From NCBI GenBank assembly GCA_018262315.1, contig JAGSPS010000029.1, positions 1 to 16,253 on the forward strand: a DNA stretch of 16,253 bases, written 5' to 3'. Each line of letters begins with the position of its first letter. The stretch's first letter is position 1. This document shows positions 1 to 7,891 of this stretch, in pieces. Source of the stretch: Deltaproteobacteria bacterium (lineage in GTDB: Bacteria; Myxococcota_A; UBA9160; PR03). Below the pieces are notes generated by a model. That model was not told the origin of the DNA, did no database searches, and saw only the letters and a list, made by a program, of their open reading frames with translations. Both the position numbers and the translations under genes were made by a program.

Positions 1-1
1 C

Positions 2-1300
2 GGTGAGCGCAGCGAACGCGGGGGCCGTGGGCGCGGGCGCGGCGGTCGCGGTGCGCCGCGTCCTCCCATCGCCGAAGTCGCTGAAGTCGCTGAAGTCACC
101 GAGGAGCCCGAGGAGGACGACGAGGGCGCCGAGCTGGACGACACGCTCACCCCGCTGGCCGAAGTGCCCGAGCTGGAAGTCCCCGAGCCCGTCTACGAAG
201 AAGAGGAGGGGGAAGAGGGCGAGCCCGAGAGCGAAGAGGACCGGCTGATGCGGCGCGAGCGCGAGCAGCGCCGCCGCGCACGCCTGGCGAAGGCCGAGCC
301 TGAACCCGAGCTGAAGCCGCCGCCGCGCCCGCCACGGCGCCGCGCTGCGTTGCTCGCGCACGCCGATCGCGAGTCGCTCGCGGCGGCCGTGCTGCTCGCG
401 CGCGAGTTGCGGCTGGTCGACGGGATCTGGATCTACCCGCAGGCCGATCTGATGACGTTCTTCCGCAACGTGGCGACGGATCTGCGCGAGGACACGCCGA
501 TCGTGGTGGTGGGATTCACCGCGTCGCCGGCGCGTGAGACGCTGCAAACGGCGGCGCTCTACCGCGACCGGCTCGTCTGGTACGACCATCACGAGTGGCC
601 GCCCGAAGACCTCGAGGGGCTGCGCGCCGCGATCGGCGCCGACTCGGTTCACATCGATGGTGCGGCGGGCAGCGCGCTCGCGGTGGTGCTGGCGGGCTGC
701 ACGCGGCGCTCGCGGTTCTCCGACAAGCTGGTGGACCTGCTCACCGGCCGCTTCTCCACGCACGACTACGCGCGTTGGGGTCGGCTCTGGTGGTCGCGGC
801 TGGCACAGCTCGCAGCGCGGCACGGCGAGCGGCGCCAGGAACTCGAAGCGCTGCTGGTCGGCCGGCCGTCGGATCTGGCGCGGCAAGCCGCACGCGTGGC
901 GGCGCCCCCGCTGCCGAGCGAGGTCGAGTGGGTCGCGTCGCGCGACTTCCGCATCGTCCACTTCGGCGGGCACGCGCTGGTGCGCGTGCCGCTGCCTCCC
1001 GAGCAGGATCTCCACCTCGCCGCGCGTGTGGTGCGCGATCGCTATCGGGCTGCGCTCTCGCTGGCCTGGACCGAGGGCGGGGAACGCTTCGTGCTGGCGA
1101 GCGACGAAGGCAGTTCGCAACGCGTGCTCGACCTCGGCTCGATGGTGGAACACCTGGCGGAGAAGTTCGGCTGGGTCACGGCGCTGCCCGATCCCGACCA
1201 CGTCGCTCGTTTCCGCATCGCGGGCGCGGCTTCGCACCCGGAGCGGATCGACGAGGTGGTGGCCGAGATCGCGATGGGCCGCACGCTGCTCGAAGGGTAG
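2..1300 (+). CDS. DHH-family phosphoesterase-like protein with RG-rich/acidic N-terminal tail (5' partial)
   Basis: The frame is open from the first bases of the window, so the gene starts upstream; a GTG at 164 is possible but would discard an in-frame tail of obvious composition. Visible residues 1-20 are Arg/Gly-rich (RGRGRGGRG). Residues about 24-85 are strongly acidic, and a charged helix plus a Pro/Arg linker follow to about residue 115. The folded part resembles DHH phosphoesterases (RecJ/nanoRNase superfamily): HADRES at about 120-125 sits where motif I (usually with DxD) is expected, and YDHH at about 194-197 is the signature DHH. The expected C-terminal GGH of a DHHA1 domain is not visible. 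With several metal ligands altered, activity as a nuclease or phosphodiesterase is uncertain. RG plus acidic tails suggest nucleic-acid or ribonucleoprotein contact (inference). Its TAG overlaps the queE GTG by one base. Confidence 0.72.
   Translation, partial: GERSERGGRGRGRGGRGAPRPPIAEVAEVAEVTEEPEEDDEGAELDDTLTPLAEVPELEVPEPVYEEEEGEEGEPESEEDRLMRREREQRRRARLAKAEPEPELKPPPRPPRRRAALLAHADRESLAAAVLLARELRLVDGIWIYPQADLMTFFRNVATDLREDTPIVVVGFTASPARETLQTAALYRDRLVWYDHHEWPPEDLEGLRAAIGADSVHIDGAAGSALAVVLAGCTRRSRFSDKLVDLLTGRFSTHDYARWGRLWWSRLAQLAARHGERRQELEALLVGRPSDLARQAARVAAPPLPSEVEWVASRDFRIVHFGGHALVRVPLPPEQDLHLAARVVRDRYRAALSLAWTEGGERFVLASDEGSSQRVLDLGSMVEHLAEKFGWVTALPDPDHVARFRIAGAASHPERIDEVVAEIAMGRTLLEG
71..97 (+). 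repeat. Three 9-bp tandem units in the acidic tail
   Basis: Three consecutive 9-base units (gccgaagtc, gctgaagtc, gctgaagtc) encode (Ala-Glu-Val)x3 at the border between the RG-rich and acidic parts of the DHH-like protein. This is a small in-frame repeat typical of low-complexity, slippage-prone tails. Confidence 0.7.
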
Positions 1301-2082
1301 TGGGCTCCCTCGCCGGCAACTTCGTGGAGCTGTTCTCGTCGGTGCAGGGCGAGGGGCCGCACGTGGGCGCGTCCACGCTCTTCGTGCGGCTCGGCGTCTG
1401 CGACCTGCGCTGCCGCTGGTGCGACTCACCCCACACCTGGCGGGCGGCGGAAACCTGTCGCATCCAGGTGTCGCGCGGGAGCAGCGAGTTTCACGAGATC
1501 GCGAATCCGCTGGCGGTCGCGGCGATCGTCACGGCGGCCGAGACGCTCGAGCTCGCCCGCCACCGCTTCGTCTCGCTGACCGGCGGCGAGCCGCTGCTCC
1601 AGCCCGAAGTCGCGCGCGCGCTCGCCGAAGCGCTGCGCGGGCGCGGGCCGCGCATCCATCTCGAGACCCACGGACTCGCCCACGAAGCACTCCCGCACGT
1701 CGTGGATCGAATCGACGTGGTGGCGATGGATTGGAAGCTCGCCAGCGACGTGCGTCGCGAAGGCGAATCGTTCAAGGATCCGAGCGCGGGATTTCACGAC
1801 GAGCACGAGGCGTTTCTGCGCGTGGCGCGGCGTGCACCCGAGGTGTTCGTGAAGATCGTGATCACCGCGTCGAGCGGTGACGACGAAGTGCTCGAGGCGG
1901 CGCGTCGCATCGCGCGCGTCGACCCGCAGATCCTGCTGGTGCTCCAACCGGTGACGCCGCGGGGAGCCGTGACGGAGCGGCCGGGCGCTGCACGGCTGCT
2001 CGCGCTCGCCGCCGCCGCCGAGGCCATCCTGCCCGGTGTGCGGGTGATCCCGCAGACGCATCCGATCTACGGCGCGCCGTAG
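1300..2082 (+). CDS. queE: 7-carboxy-7-deazaguanine synthase (radical SAM)
   Basis: QueE converts 6-carboxy-5,6,7,8-tetrahydropterin to 7-carboxy-7-deazaguanine, a step toward preQ0/queuosine, using a [4Fe-4S] cluster and SAM. The 260-residue product begins with the family N-terminus (FVELFSSVQGEG, residues 8-19). It carries the cluster motif CX3CX2C (C34, C38, C41) and the SAM-binding GGEP at 95-98. The GTG at 1300 overlaps the upstream TAG (TAGTG), implying translational coupling; a GTG at 1324 would cut into the conserved N-terminus. No other queuosine gene (queC, queD, queF) is in the window, so the rest of the pathway must lie elsewhere. Its 3' end overlaps the convergent gmhB by 16 bp. 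Confidence 0.93.
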   Translation: MGSLAGNFVELFSSVQGEGPHVGASTLFVRLGVCDLRCRWCDSPHTWRAAETCRIQVSRGSSEFHEIANPLAVAAIVTAAETLELARHRFVSLTGGEPLLQPEVARALAEALRGRGPRIHLETHGLAHEALPHVVDRIDVVAMDWKLASDVRREGESFKDPSAGFHDEHEAFLRVARRAPEVFVKIVITASSGDDEVLEAARRIARVDPQILLVLQPVTPRGAVTERPGAARLLALAAAAEAILPGVRVIPQTHPIYGAP

Positions 2083-2600
2083 CCCAGGATCCGCTCGGCG
2101 GCCTCGGCGAGGTCGCGCGCTTCGAGGGTCAGCGGATCGGCGCTGGCACGCGGCGCGGCGACGCCGACCCGCACCGCGCCACGACAGCCCGCACGCCATG
2201 CGGCTTCGATGTCGCGCTCGGAGTCGCCGATCAGCCAGCTCGCCGCGAGATCCGCGCCCAGTTCGTCGCGCGCGCGCCACAACAGACCCGGCGCTGGCTT
2301 GCGGCACTCGCATTGGTCGTCGGGCATGTGCGGACACAGGAAGGTGGCGTCGATCGCGACGCCCGCGGCCGAGAGATCGGCGAGCAGGTGCGCGTGAAAG
2401 CGTTGGAACTCCGCATAGCCGAAATAGCCGCGCCCGATGCCGCTCTGGTTGGTGACGATCGCGAGGCGATAGCCGGCGTCCGCCAGCCGCTTCAGCGCCG
2501 GAGCGACGCCCTCGAGCAGCTCGTAGTCTGCGAGGCGATGTGGATGGCCGGCGTCGCGAATCAGCGTCCCGTCGCGGTCGAGCAGCACGTAGCGCTTCAC
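2067..2600 (-). CDS. gmhB: D-glycero-D-manno-heptose 1,7-bisphosphate 7-phosphatase (HAD family)
   Basis: GmhB removes the 7-phosphate from heptose 1,7-bisphosphate in the making of ADP-heptose for the LPS core or GDP-heptose for surface glycans. The 177-residue protein has normal family length. It has HAD motif I DRDGT (8-12, nucleophile D8), TNQSG (50-54, motif II), RKP (100-102, motif III Lys) and GDSERD (125-130, motif IV). C89, H91, C97 and C99 form the zinc loop characteristic of GmhB and of the HisB phosphatase domain. The HisB alternative is less likely because no his genes are near. The GTG start overlaps the plsX stop in a 4-base GTGA, so it is translated from the same message. It is the last gene of the minus-strand run and overlaps queE tail-to-tail. 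Confidence 0.88.
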   Translation of the reverse strand: MKRYVLLDRDGTLIRDAGHPHRLADYELLEGVAPALKRLADAGYRLAIVTNQSGIGRGYFGYAEFQRFHAHLLADLSAAGVAIDATFLCPHMPDDQCECRKPAPGLLWRARDELGADLAASWLIGDSERDIEAAWRAGCRGAVRVGVAAPRASADPLTLEARDLAEAAERILGYGAP

Positions 2601-3634
2601 TTTGCGAGCGCCGCCAGCTCGGCGGCGATCGCGCCGCAGACGTCGTCGCGCACCGCCTTTGCCGCCACCTTCACCGCGTTCTCGAGCGCGCGCTCACGTG
2701 AGCGGCCATGCGCCTTGATCACGATCCGCTCGAAGCCGAGGATCGGCGCGCCCCCGTAGCTCGCGTAGTCGAGCAGGTTCGACACGCGCGCCAGGCCGTC
2801 GCGCAGCAGGAAGCGCCCGGCACGCCAGCGCAGGCGCTCGCGGTAGACGGCGTCCCCCATCGCCATCAACACGTCGCCCATGCTCTCGAGCAGCTTCAGC
2901 ACCACGTTGCCGATCACACCCGGACACACCACCACGTCGACGGCGCCGAGCGGCACGTCCTTGCCTTCGACGTTGCCGCGGAACGACAGGCCCTTGGCGT
3001 TCGCCAGCAGCGCATGCGCGGTGCGCAGCAGTTCGTCGCCCTTGTAGGCCTCTTCGCCGATGTTGAGCAGGCCCACGCTCGGGTGCGTCACCTTCGAGAT
3101 GCGCGCGGCGTAGGCGGAGCCCATCGTCGCGAAGTCGAGCAGGTCTTCCGCCGTGCAGTGGAGATTCGCGCCGACGTCGAGCAGCAGCGCGAAGGGGTCC
3201 GGGTTGTGCGGTCGCGGCAGCGTGGGATACACCGCCGCGAACGCCGTGCGGCGAACGCCGGGCAGCCGCGGGATCGCACGCGCCGCGACCAGCAGCAGCG
3301 CGCCGCTGTTGCCCGCCGAGACCAGCGCCTGCGCGCGCCCCTCGGCAACCGCCCGCGCGGCGACTGCGAGGGAGGTATCGGGACGCTCCGCGGCGTGAGC
3401 CGGGTGCTCGTCCATCGCCACCGCGCCCGGCGCATGGATCACCTCGATGCGCGCGGCGTTCGCGCCGAGTCGCGCGAGCGCCGGCTCGAGTCGCCGCGCG
3501 TCGCCGACCAGCAACACGCGAATGTCGGTGCTGCGCGAGAGCGACGCGGCGGCGCGCAGCGGAGCGTCGGGCGCGAAGTCGCCGCCCATCGCGTCGAACG
3601 CGATGGTGCGCGTGCTCTGCCCGCCGCGGTTCAT
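2597..3634 (-). CDS. plsX: Phosphate acyltransferase PlsX
   Basis: PlsX makes acyl-phosphate from acyl-ACP and phosphate, feeding PlsY in membrane phospholipid synthesis; it is a peripheral membrane enzyme. The 345-residue length is typical. The N-terminal IAFDAMGGDFAP (11-22) is the family signature, followed by conserved segments such as SAGNSGALL, LLDVGAN, GLLNIGEE, GNVEGKD and the C-terminal GGAPILG. Its ATG start overlaps the stop of the transglutaminase gene by 4 bases (ATGA), and its stop overlaps gmhB (GTGA). PlsX commonly sits between rpmF and fabH; here neither is adjacent, and the gene instead follows a moxR-DUF58-transglutaminase block. The assignment is firm; the operon position is unusual. 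Confidence 0.96.
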   Translation of the reverse strand: MNRGGQSTRTIAFDAMGGDFAPDAPLRAAASLSRSTDIRVLLVGDARRLEPALARLGANAARIEVIHAPGAVAMDEHPAHAAERPDTSLAVAARAVAEGRAQALVSAGNSGALLLVAARAIPRLPGVRRTAFAAVYPTLPRPHNPDPFALLLDVGANLHCTAEDLLDFATMGSAYAARISKVTHPSVGLLNIGEEAYKGDELLRTAHALLANAKGLSFRGNVEGKDVPLGAVDVVVCPGVIGNVVLKLLESMGDVLMAMGDAVYRERLRWRAGRFLLRDGLARVSNLLDYASYGGAPILGFERIVIKAHGRSRERALENAVKVAAKAVRDDVCGAIAAELAALAK

Positions 3635-5736
3635 CTGCGCAGGCTATCACGGAGCGCGCGCAGCGCGCGGCGCGGCGCGGCGGGGCGATGGCCGCCGAAG
3701 CGTTCGCGCAGGTAGTCCTCGGTGAGGGTCCAGAACGCCGCGGCCGCAGCGGGCGGTATCGCGCGCGAGGCCTGCCGGGCGAACTCGCGCGCGGGCATCG
3801 CCGCGTCGCGCACCAGGCCGCGCTCGCCTTCGAGCAGGCGCAGCGCTTCGCGGTAGGCGACCGGCAGCGGGCCGCGCCGTGCCCGCCGCCGGCGCCAGCG
3901 CACGAGCGCCGCGACGAGCGCCGCGCCGAGCAGCGTCGCCACCGCCGGTCGCGCCGATTGCAGCCACGCCAGATCACGCCATCCCGTGCGCGTCGCGCGC
4001 GGCGCGGCCGCCGTGGGCGCCGTCTGGCCGTCGCGCCAGCGGTGCCAGGCGAGCCAGCTGCTGCGCAGCGCGCGGAGCTGGTCGGAACGGTCGAACTCGA
4101 CGATGTGGCGGAACCACCAGTGCTCGGCCGCGCCCGCGACGTCGCGCAACTGCGCGAGCATTCCGGCGTGCGGCGTGCGCAGGCGCAGGTCGGGCGGGGT
4201 CGGATCGAAACGCACCCAGCCCGCGTGCTCGAAGCTCACTTCGACCCATGCGTGCGCGTCGGCGCGCGACACTTCGACGAAGTCGCCGACCTCGTTGCTG
4301 CGGCCGCCCGCGAAGCCGTTCACCAGACGCGCGGGGATGGCCTGCGAGCGCAACATCATCACCATCGCCGATGCGAAGTACTCGCAGTGACCCTCGGTGT
4401 GCTCGAGCACGAAGCGCTCGACCGGAGAGCGCGGGTCGTCCGCGCGATCGGGCGGGGGTGTGTCGCTGTAGCGGCCCTCCTCGCGCAGCCAGCGTTCGAC
4501 GGCCTCGACGCGCTCGACGTCGCTGCCGGCGCCGCTCGTCACCCGTTCGGACAACGCAAAGAGCTCGGGCGCGAGCGGCGGCATCGCGAGATAGCGCTCG
4601 CCATCGCGCTCGGGTGCGAGCGCGCGGTCGCTGCGCAGCTCCGCGCGGCTGGCCTGCGAGGTCTCGCTCTCGACCTCGTACTGGACGCGGTCTTCGCTGG
4701 ACTCGGGTGCGTAGAGGCCGCCGTTGCGATCGCGCTCGACGCGGCCGACACCGCCTTCGATCTGCACCGGGCGGCCCGCCCCGAAGAGCACGCCCGAAGC
4801 GACGGGCTCGCGCAGCACGCGCTGCAACAGATCGGACTCGCGAGAGGACCTACCGACGCGCACGCCGAGATCCGCCGTGATCGCGAGCGGATCGCGCTTG
4901 GCCGGCGTCACGGACCAGTGGCGGCCGTCGAAGTGATCGAAGGCGAGCCCCCGGTAGTAGGCCTGCTCGGGCGGCGGCGCGACGCCTCGGAGTGTCTCGA
5001 TGCGCATCGCAATCGTCGGGTCGCGCCGGATGCGGCCGAGGTCGCCGAGTGAGACGCGATCGGAGAAGCCGGCCGCGGCTCCCCCGATCCCGCCGCCGGA
5101 AACCAGCGCGCCCGAGTGCAGCCGCGGCAGGAACAGGAAGATCACCAGCGCCAGCACCACCGATCCGGCGGATGCGAGCAGCGTCGTGCGCATCAGGCGC
5201 GGCGCGAAGGCGCGCTGCGGCGACCAGGCTTCGCCCGCGGCAATCGTCTCCATCCAGAGCGTGTGCACCACGAGTGTCCACACCGTCGCGACCAGGAACG
5301 CGAGCAGCAGCGGCGGAAAGAAGAGGCTGTCGGTGAGGTTGGCGGCCAGCACCATCTGGAAGAGCGCCAGCGCCACCAGCAGGAAATCCGAGCGCCGCGG
5401 GCGCGCGTCGAGCAGTTGCAGCGCTTGCGCCAGATGCGCGAAGTGCGCGAGCGCCAGCAACGCCAGATCGCCGCGCAGCCAGAGCGCGAGTGCAAAGCCG
5501 ATCGCGCCGAGCAGTCCCGCGTTGAGCAGCGTGGCGTTCCGTTGCCAGGCGCGCGGATGGTTGCGGAGGCGGAGGCTCACGATCACCGCGACGGCGTGGA
5601 TCGCCAGCGCGAGCGTCGAGACCTGACCGGTGAGCGCGAGTGCCGCGGCGCTGACCAGCACGATCGCGTAGCTGGCGAGCGGTCGCGGCGGCGTCGGCGC
5701 GGGATGCGTCGGAGCGGGCGGGGTCGCAGCGATCAC
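3631..5736 (-). CDS. TgpA-type membrane transglutaminase-like protein (DUF3488 / Transglut_core / DUF4129)
   Basis: A 701-residue integral membrane protein. Residues about 20-205 hold roughly six hydrophobic helices (DUF3488-like). The periplasmic or extracellular part holds a transglutaminase-like core with the triad visible: C451 in GHCEYFASA, H495 in DAHAWVEV and D511 in RFDPTPPD. A further membrane helix lies at about 596-613, followed by a basic stretch and a cytosolic DUF4129-like tail. This matches the order seen in Pseudomonas TgpA. Members may act as transglutaminases or proteases on envelope proteins; the substrate is unknown. The GTG at 5736 was chosen because it overlaps the DUF58 stop in a 4-base GTGA; the frame stays open far upstream, but that part lies inside the DUF58 gene in another frame. 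Position after moxR and DUF58 is the classic arrangement for this family. Confidence 0.9.
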   Translation of the reverse strand: MIAATPPAPTHPAPTPPRPLASYAIVLVSAAALALTGQVSTLALAIHAVAVIVSLRLRNHPRAWQRNATLLNAGLLGAIGFALALWLRGDLALLALAHFAHLAQALQLLDARPRRSDFLLVALALFQMVLAANLTDSLFFPPLLLAFLVATVWTLVVHTLWMETIAAGEAWSPQRAFAPRLMRTTLLASAGSVVLALVIFLFLPRLHSGALVSGGGIGGAAAGFSDRVSLGDLGRIRRDPTIAMRIETLRGVAPPPEQAYYRGLAFDHFDGRHWSVTPAKRDPLAITADLGVRVGRSSRESDLLQRVLREPVASGVLFGAGRPVQIEGGVGRVERDRNGGLYAPESSEDRVQYEVESETSQASRAELRSDRALAPERDGERYLAMPPLAPELFALSERVTSGAGSDVERVEAVERWLREEGRYSDTPPPDRADDPRSPVERFVLEHTEGHCEYFASAMVMMLRSQAIPARLVNGFAGGRSNEVGDFVEVSRADAHAWVEVSFEHAGWVRFDPTPPDLRLRTPHAGMLAQLRDVAGAAEHWWFRHIVEFDRSDQLRALRSSWLAWHRWRDGQTAPTAAAPRATRTGWRDLAWLQSARPAVATLLGAALVAALVRWRRRRARRGPLPVAYREALRLLEGERGLVRDAAMPAREFARQASRAIPPAAAAAFWTLTEDYLRERFGGHRPAAPRRALRALRDSLRR

Positions 5737-6767
5737 GGCGCATCCGCCGGGTCGGGTTGGACGAGCGCGAGATAGCCGAGCAGACGCGCACGATGGACCG
5801 CGCCCGCCGCGGCGCCGAACTCGGCGTCGTCGGTGCGAAGCGCCACGCGCAGGCCGGCGCGGAGACCGGCCTCGGCTTCGGATGCGGCGCGCTCCACGTC
5901 GCGTTCGAAAGCATCGCCGTGCGCGCCGCTGCGCGTGCGCAGCTCGACGAGCGCTTCGCCGCCCGCGGTGCCTTGCGTCTCGCGCACCAGCAGCTGGCCG
6001 CGACGCCACGAAGCGAGCCAGTGGATGCGGCGCGGCGCGTCGCCGCGCGCGTAGTCGCGCAGGCCGATCACTTCGGTCGAGAACGAGCCGCGGCCCGCCG
6101 CCTCGCGCGCGGCGCGCGGATCCCCGATGCGCCGCGCGGGCGGCCGCTGCGCCGCGATGCGCGGATACACCACCACGAACGCCTCGCGCGGCAGCTCGAG
6201 CGATTTGGCAAAGAGCCCGAACGGAAAGCGCGTGAGTACCCGGAAGCCCGCGAAGCGGAGTTCGCCGCGTTGTTGTGGCTCGAAGCGGTACGAACGCGAC
6301 TCGGTGCTGCCCGGTTCGATGCGAAGCGCGAAGGCGCGACCGAACGCGCGCTCCGCCGCGTCGCCCGGCGCGTGCCCGCAATCCTCCACGACGATCGCGT
6401 GCGCCCAGGTCTTGCGCTGCGCATTCGAAATCTCGAGGACGACGCGCGCGCCGCGGCCCGCAGCCCACTCGAAGGGCAGGCGTCGCTCGACGCGAATCCC
6501 GCGCAGCGCCGCCTCCGAGAGCACGCCCGACAAGACAAGGAACGCCAGCAGCAGCGACAGCACCAGATAGAGCAAGTTGTTCCCGGTGTTGAGCGCGGCA
6601 AAGCCGATCGCGAACACCAACGCGAAGAAGAGCCAGCCGGCGCGGGTCGGCCGCAACCGCCGCGGCGGCCGCAACGCACGCCGCAGTCGAGCCGTCAGCG
6701 AGAGACGGCGCAGGCCTGCGACTAGAGCGGGACGGCCGCGCCGTCCAGGATTTCGCGGATCACCCAC
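5733..6767 (-). CDS. DUF58 domain protein
   Basis: A 344-residue protein with two adjacent hydrophobic segments (about 43-60 and 64-86), then a beta-rich region and the DUF58 signature around 234-254: VIGLRDYARGDAPRRIHW followed by a basic WRRGQLLVRE stretch. DUF58 proteins are related to von Willebrand factor A-like folds and work with MoxR AAA ATPases; their exact role is unsettled. The GTG start at 6767 lies 46 bp inside the 3' end of moxR, more than the 4-base overlaps elsewhere in this run. I see no better ATG/GTG/TTG before the first membrane helix, so it is kept, but the start is less certain than the identity. Its stop overlaps the transglutaminase start. Confidence 0.88.
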   Translation of the reverse strand: MGDPRNPGRRGRPALVAGLRRLSLTARLRRALRPPRRLRPTRAGWLFFALVFAIGFAALNTGNNLLYLVLSLLLAFLVLSGVLSEAALRGIRVERRLPFEWAAGRGARVVLEISNAQRKTWAHAIVVEDCGHAPGDAAERAFGRAFALRIEPGSTESRSYRFEPQQRGELRFAGFRVLTRFPFGLFAKSLELPREAFVVVYPRIAAQRPPARRIGDPRAAREAAGRGSFSTEVIGLRDYARGDAPRRIHWLASWRRGQLLVRETQGTAGGEALVELRTRSGAHGDAFERDVERAASEAEAGLRAGLRVALRTDDAEFGAAAGAVHRARLLGYLALVQPDPADAP

Positions 6768-7726
6768 TCCGCCTCCTCGGAGGCGGGACCCCCGACCTCG
6801 CGCGGATCGAGAAGTACGCGGTGCGCGAGTACGGCGACCGCCAGATCGCGTACGTCTTCGGGGATGCAGTAGTCGCGGCCGTCGACGAGCGCGCGCGCCT
6901 GGGCGACGCGCCGCAGCGCGACCGCGCCGCGCGGCGAGGCGCCGAGGCTCACGCTCGGATGGGCGCGGGTTGCGCGCACGATCCCGAGCAGATAGGCGAC
7001 GAGCCCGTCGTCGAACTTCACGCGCTCGGCGGCGGCGCGCATCGCGACCAGGTCCTCCCCGCGCAGCACCGGAACGAGCCGCGGCAGCTCGGTGGCGGCC
7101 GGGTCGTCGCGCAGCACGGCGGCTTCGTCGGCCGGATCCGGATAGCCGATGCGGAGCCGCAGCAGGAAGCGGTCGAGCTGGGACTCGGGCAGCGGATGAG
7201 TGCCATGGTGCTCGACCGGATTCTGCGTCGCAACGACCAGGAACGGCTGCGGCAGCCGGTGGATCACGCCGTCGACGCTAACCGAACCTTCGGCCATCGC
7301 TTCGAGCAGCGCCGACTGCGTTTTCGGGCTGGCGCGATTGATCTCGTCGGCGAGCACCACTTGCGCGAACAGCGGGCCGGGCTGGAACGCGAAGGCGCCG
7401 GTCGCGCGGCCATCGCGCATTTCGGGCACCGAACCGCCGACCAGATCCGCGGGCAGCAGATCGCTGGTGAACTGGATGCGGCGGAAACTCGAGTCCACCG
7501 AGCGCGCCAGCGCGTGGGCCAGCGTGGTCTTGCCGACGCCCGGCACGTCTTCGACGAGGACGTGCCCGCCGGCGACCCAGGCCTCGACACACTGGCGCAC
7601 GACGTCCGACTTGCCGCGCAGCGCGCGCTCGACGTTGGCGCGCAGGCGACCGGCCAACTCCGCCGCGCGCAGGGGATCGAGAGGCGCCGGCGGAGCGGCC
7701 GGCGTCGGTGAGGAGCTGTGCGCCAC
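6722..7726 (-). CDS. MoxR-family AAA ATPase
   Basis: A cytosolic chaperone-like AAA+ ATPase of the MoxR group, thought to act on membrane or metal-binding partner complexes together with DUF58/VWA proteins. With the GTG at 7726 it is 334 residues. Walker A is VPGVGKTT at 61-68, Walker B VVLADEIN at 123-130, and sensor 1 is in VVATQNP (about N169). The C-terminal lid region follows and ends just before the stop. A TTG at 7801 would add 25 residues of unconvincing composition; the GTG with a weak GAAGAG upstream gives the usual family length. It is the first gene of the minus-strand run moxR - DUF58 - tgpA - plsX - gmhB, so the 165-bp gap upstream is the likely promoter site for the whole set. 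Confidence 0.92.
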   Translation of the reverse strand: MAHSSSPTPAAPPAPLDPLRAAELAGRLRANVERALRGKSDVVRQCVEAWVAGGHVLVEDVPGVGKTTLAHALARSVDSSFRRIQFTSDLLPADLVGGSVPEMRDGRATGAFAFQPGPLFAQVVLADEINRASPKTQSALLEAMAEGSVSVDGVIHRLPQPFLVVATQNPVEHHGTHPLPESQLDRFLLRLRIGYPDPADEAAVLRDDPAATELPRLVPVLRGEDLVAMRAAAERVKFDDGLVAYLLGIVRATRAHPSVSLGASPRGAVALRRVAQARALVDGRDYCIPEDVRDLAVAVLAHRVLLDPREVGGPASEEAEWVIREILDGAAVPL

Positions 7727-7891
7727 GCAGCGCTCTTCGGCGCAGTCCGGGCTTCTCTCAAGCGGAAGCGAGCCAGCAAGCAACCGGCAACTCGTCGGCA
7801 ACGCACACGCGCAATCCCGCAGCTTCGCAAGCGAGCCCGGGGCGCAACGCGCCGCAGCGGAGCCAAGTTCATCGAGCGAGTCTGCAAGGCT
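7727..7891 (-). promoter_or_regulatory. Intergenic gap upstream of moxR (probable promoter region)
   Basis: This 165-bp gap separates the metallopeptidase stop from the moxR start, both on the minus strand. It is the only sizeable non-coding stretch upstream of the five-gene run. I see no clear hairpin, convincing -35/-10 pair or riboswitch. A promoter here is inferred from position only. Confidence 0.3.

Noticed and set aside
3688..5052. Long plus-strand open frame opposite the transglutaminase gene (also 2708-3715, 5757-6725, 6821-7711, 12578-13684)
   Set aside because: These are antisense frames of well-supported minus-strand genes, kept open by very high GC; their translations are Arg/Ala/His-rich with no family motifs.
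5737..6468. An N-terminal extension of the transglutaminase to 6468
   Set aside because: The added sequence is arginine-rich, overlaps the DUF58 coding region in another frame, and the GTGA overlap at 5733-5736 gives a natural start.
7727..7801. TTG start at 7801 for the MoxR ATPase
   Set aside because: The added residues do not resemble the family N-terminus and there is no ribosome-binding site; GTG 7726 gives the usual length.
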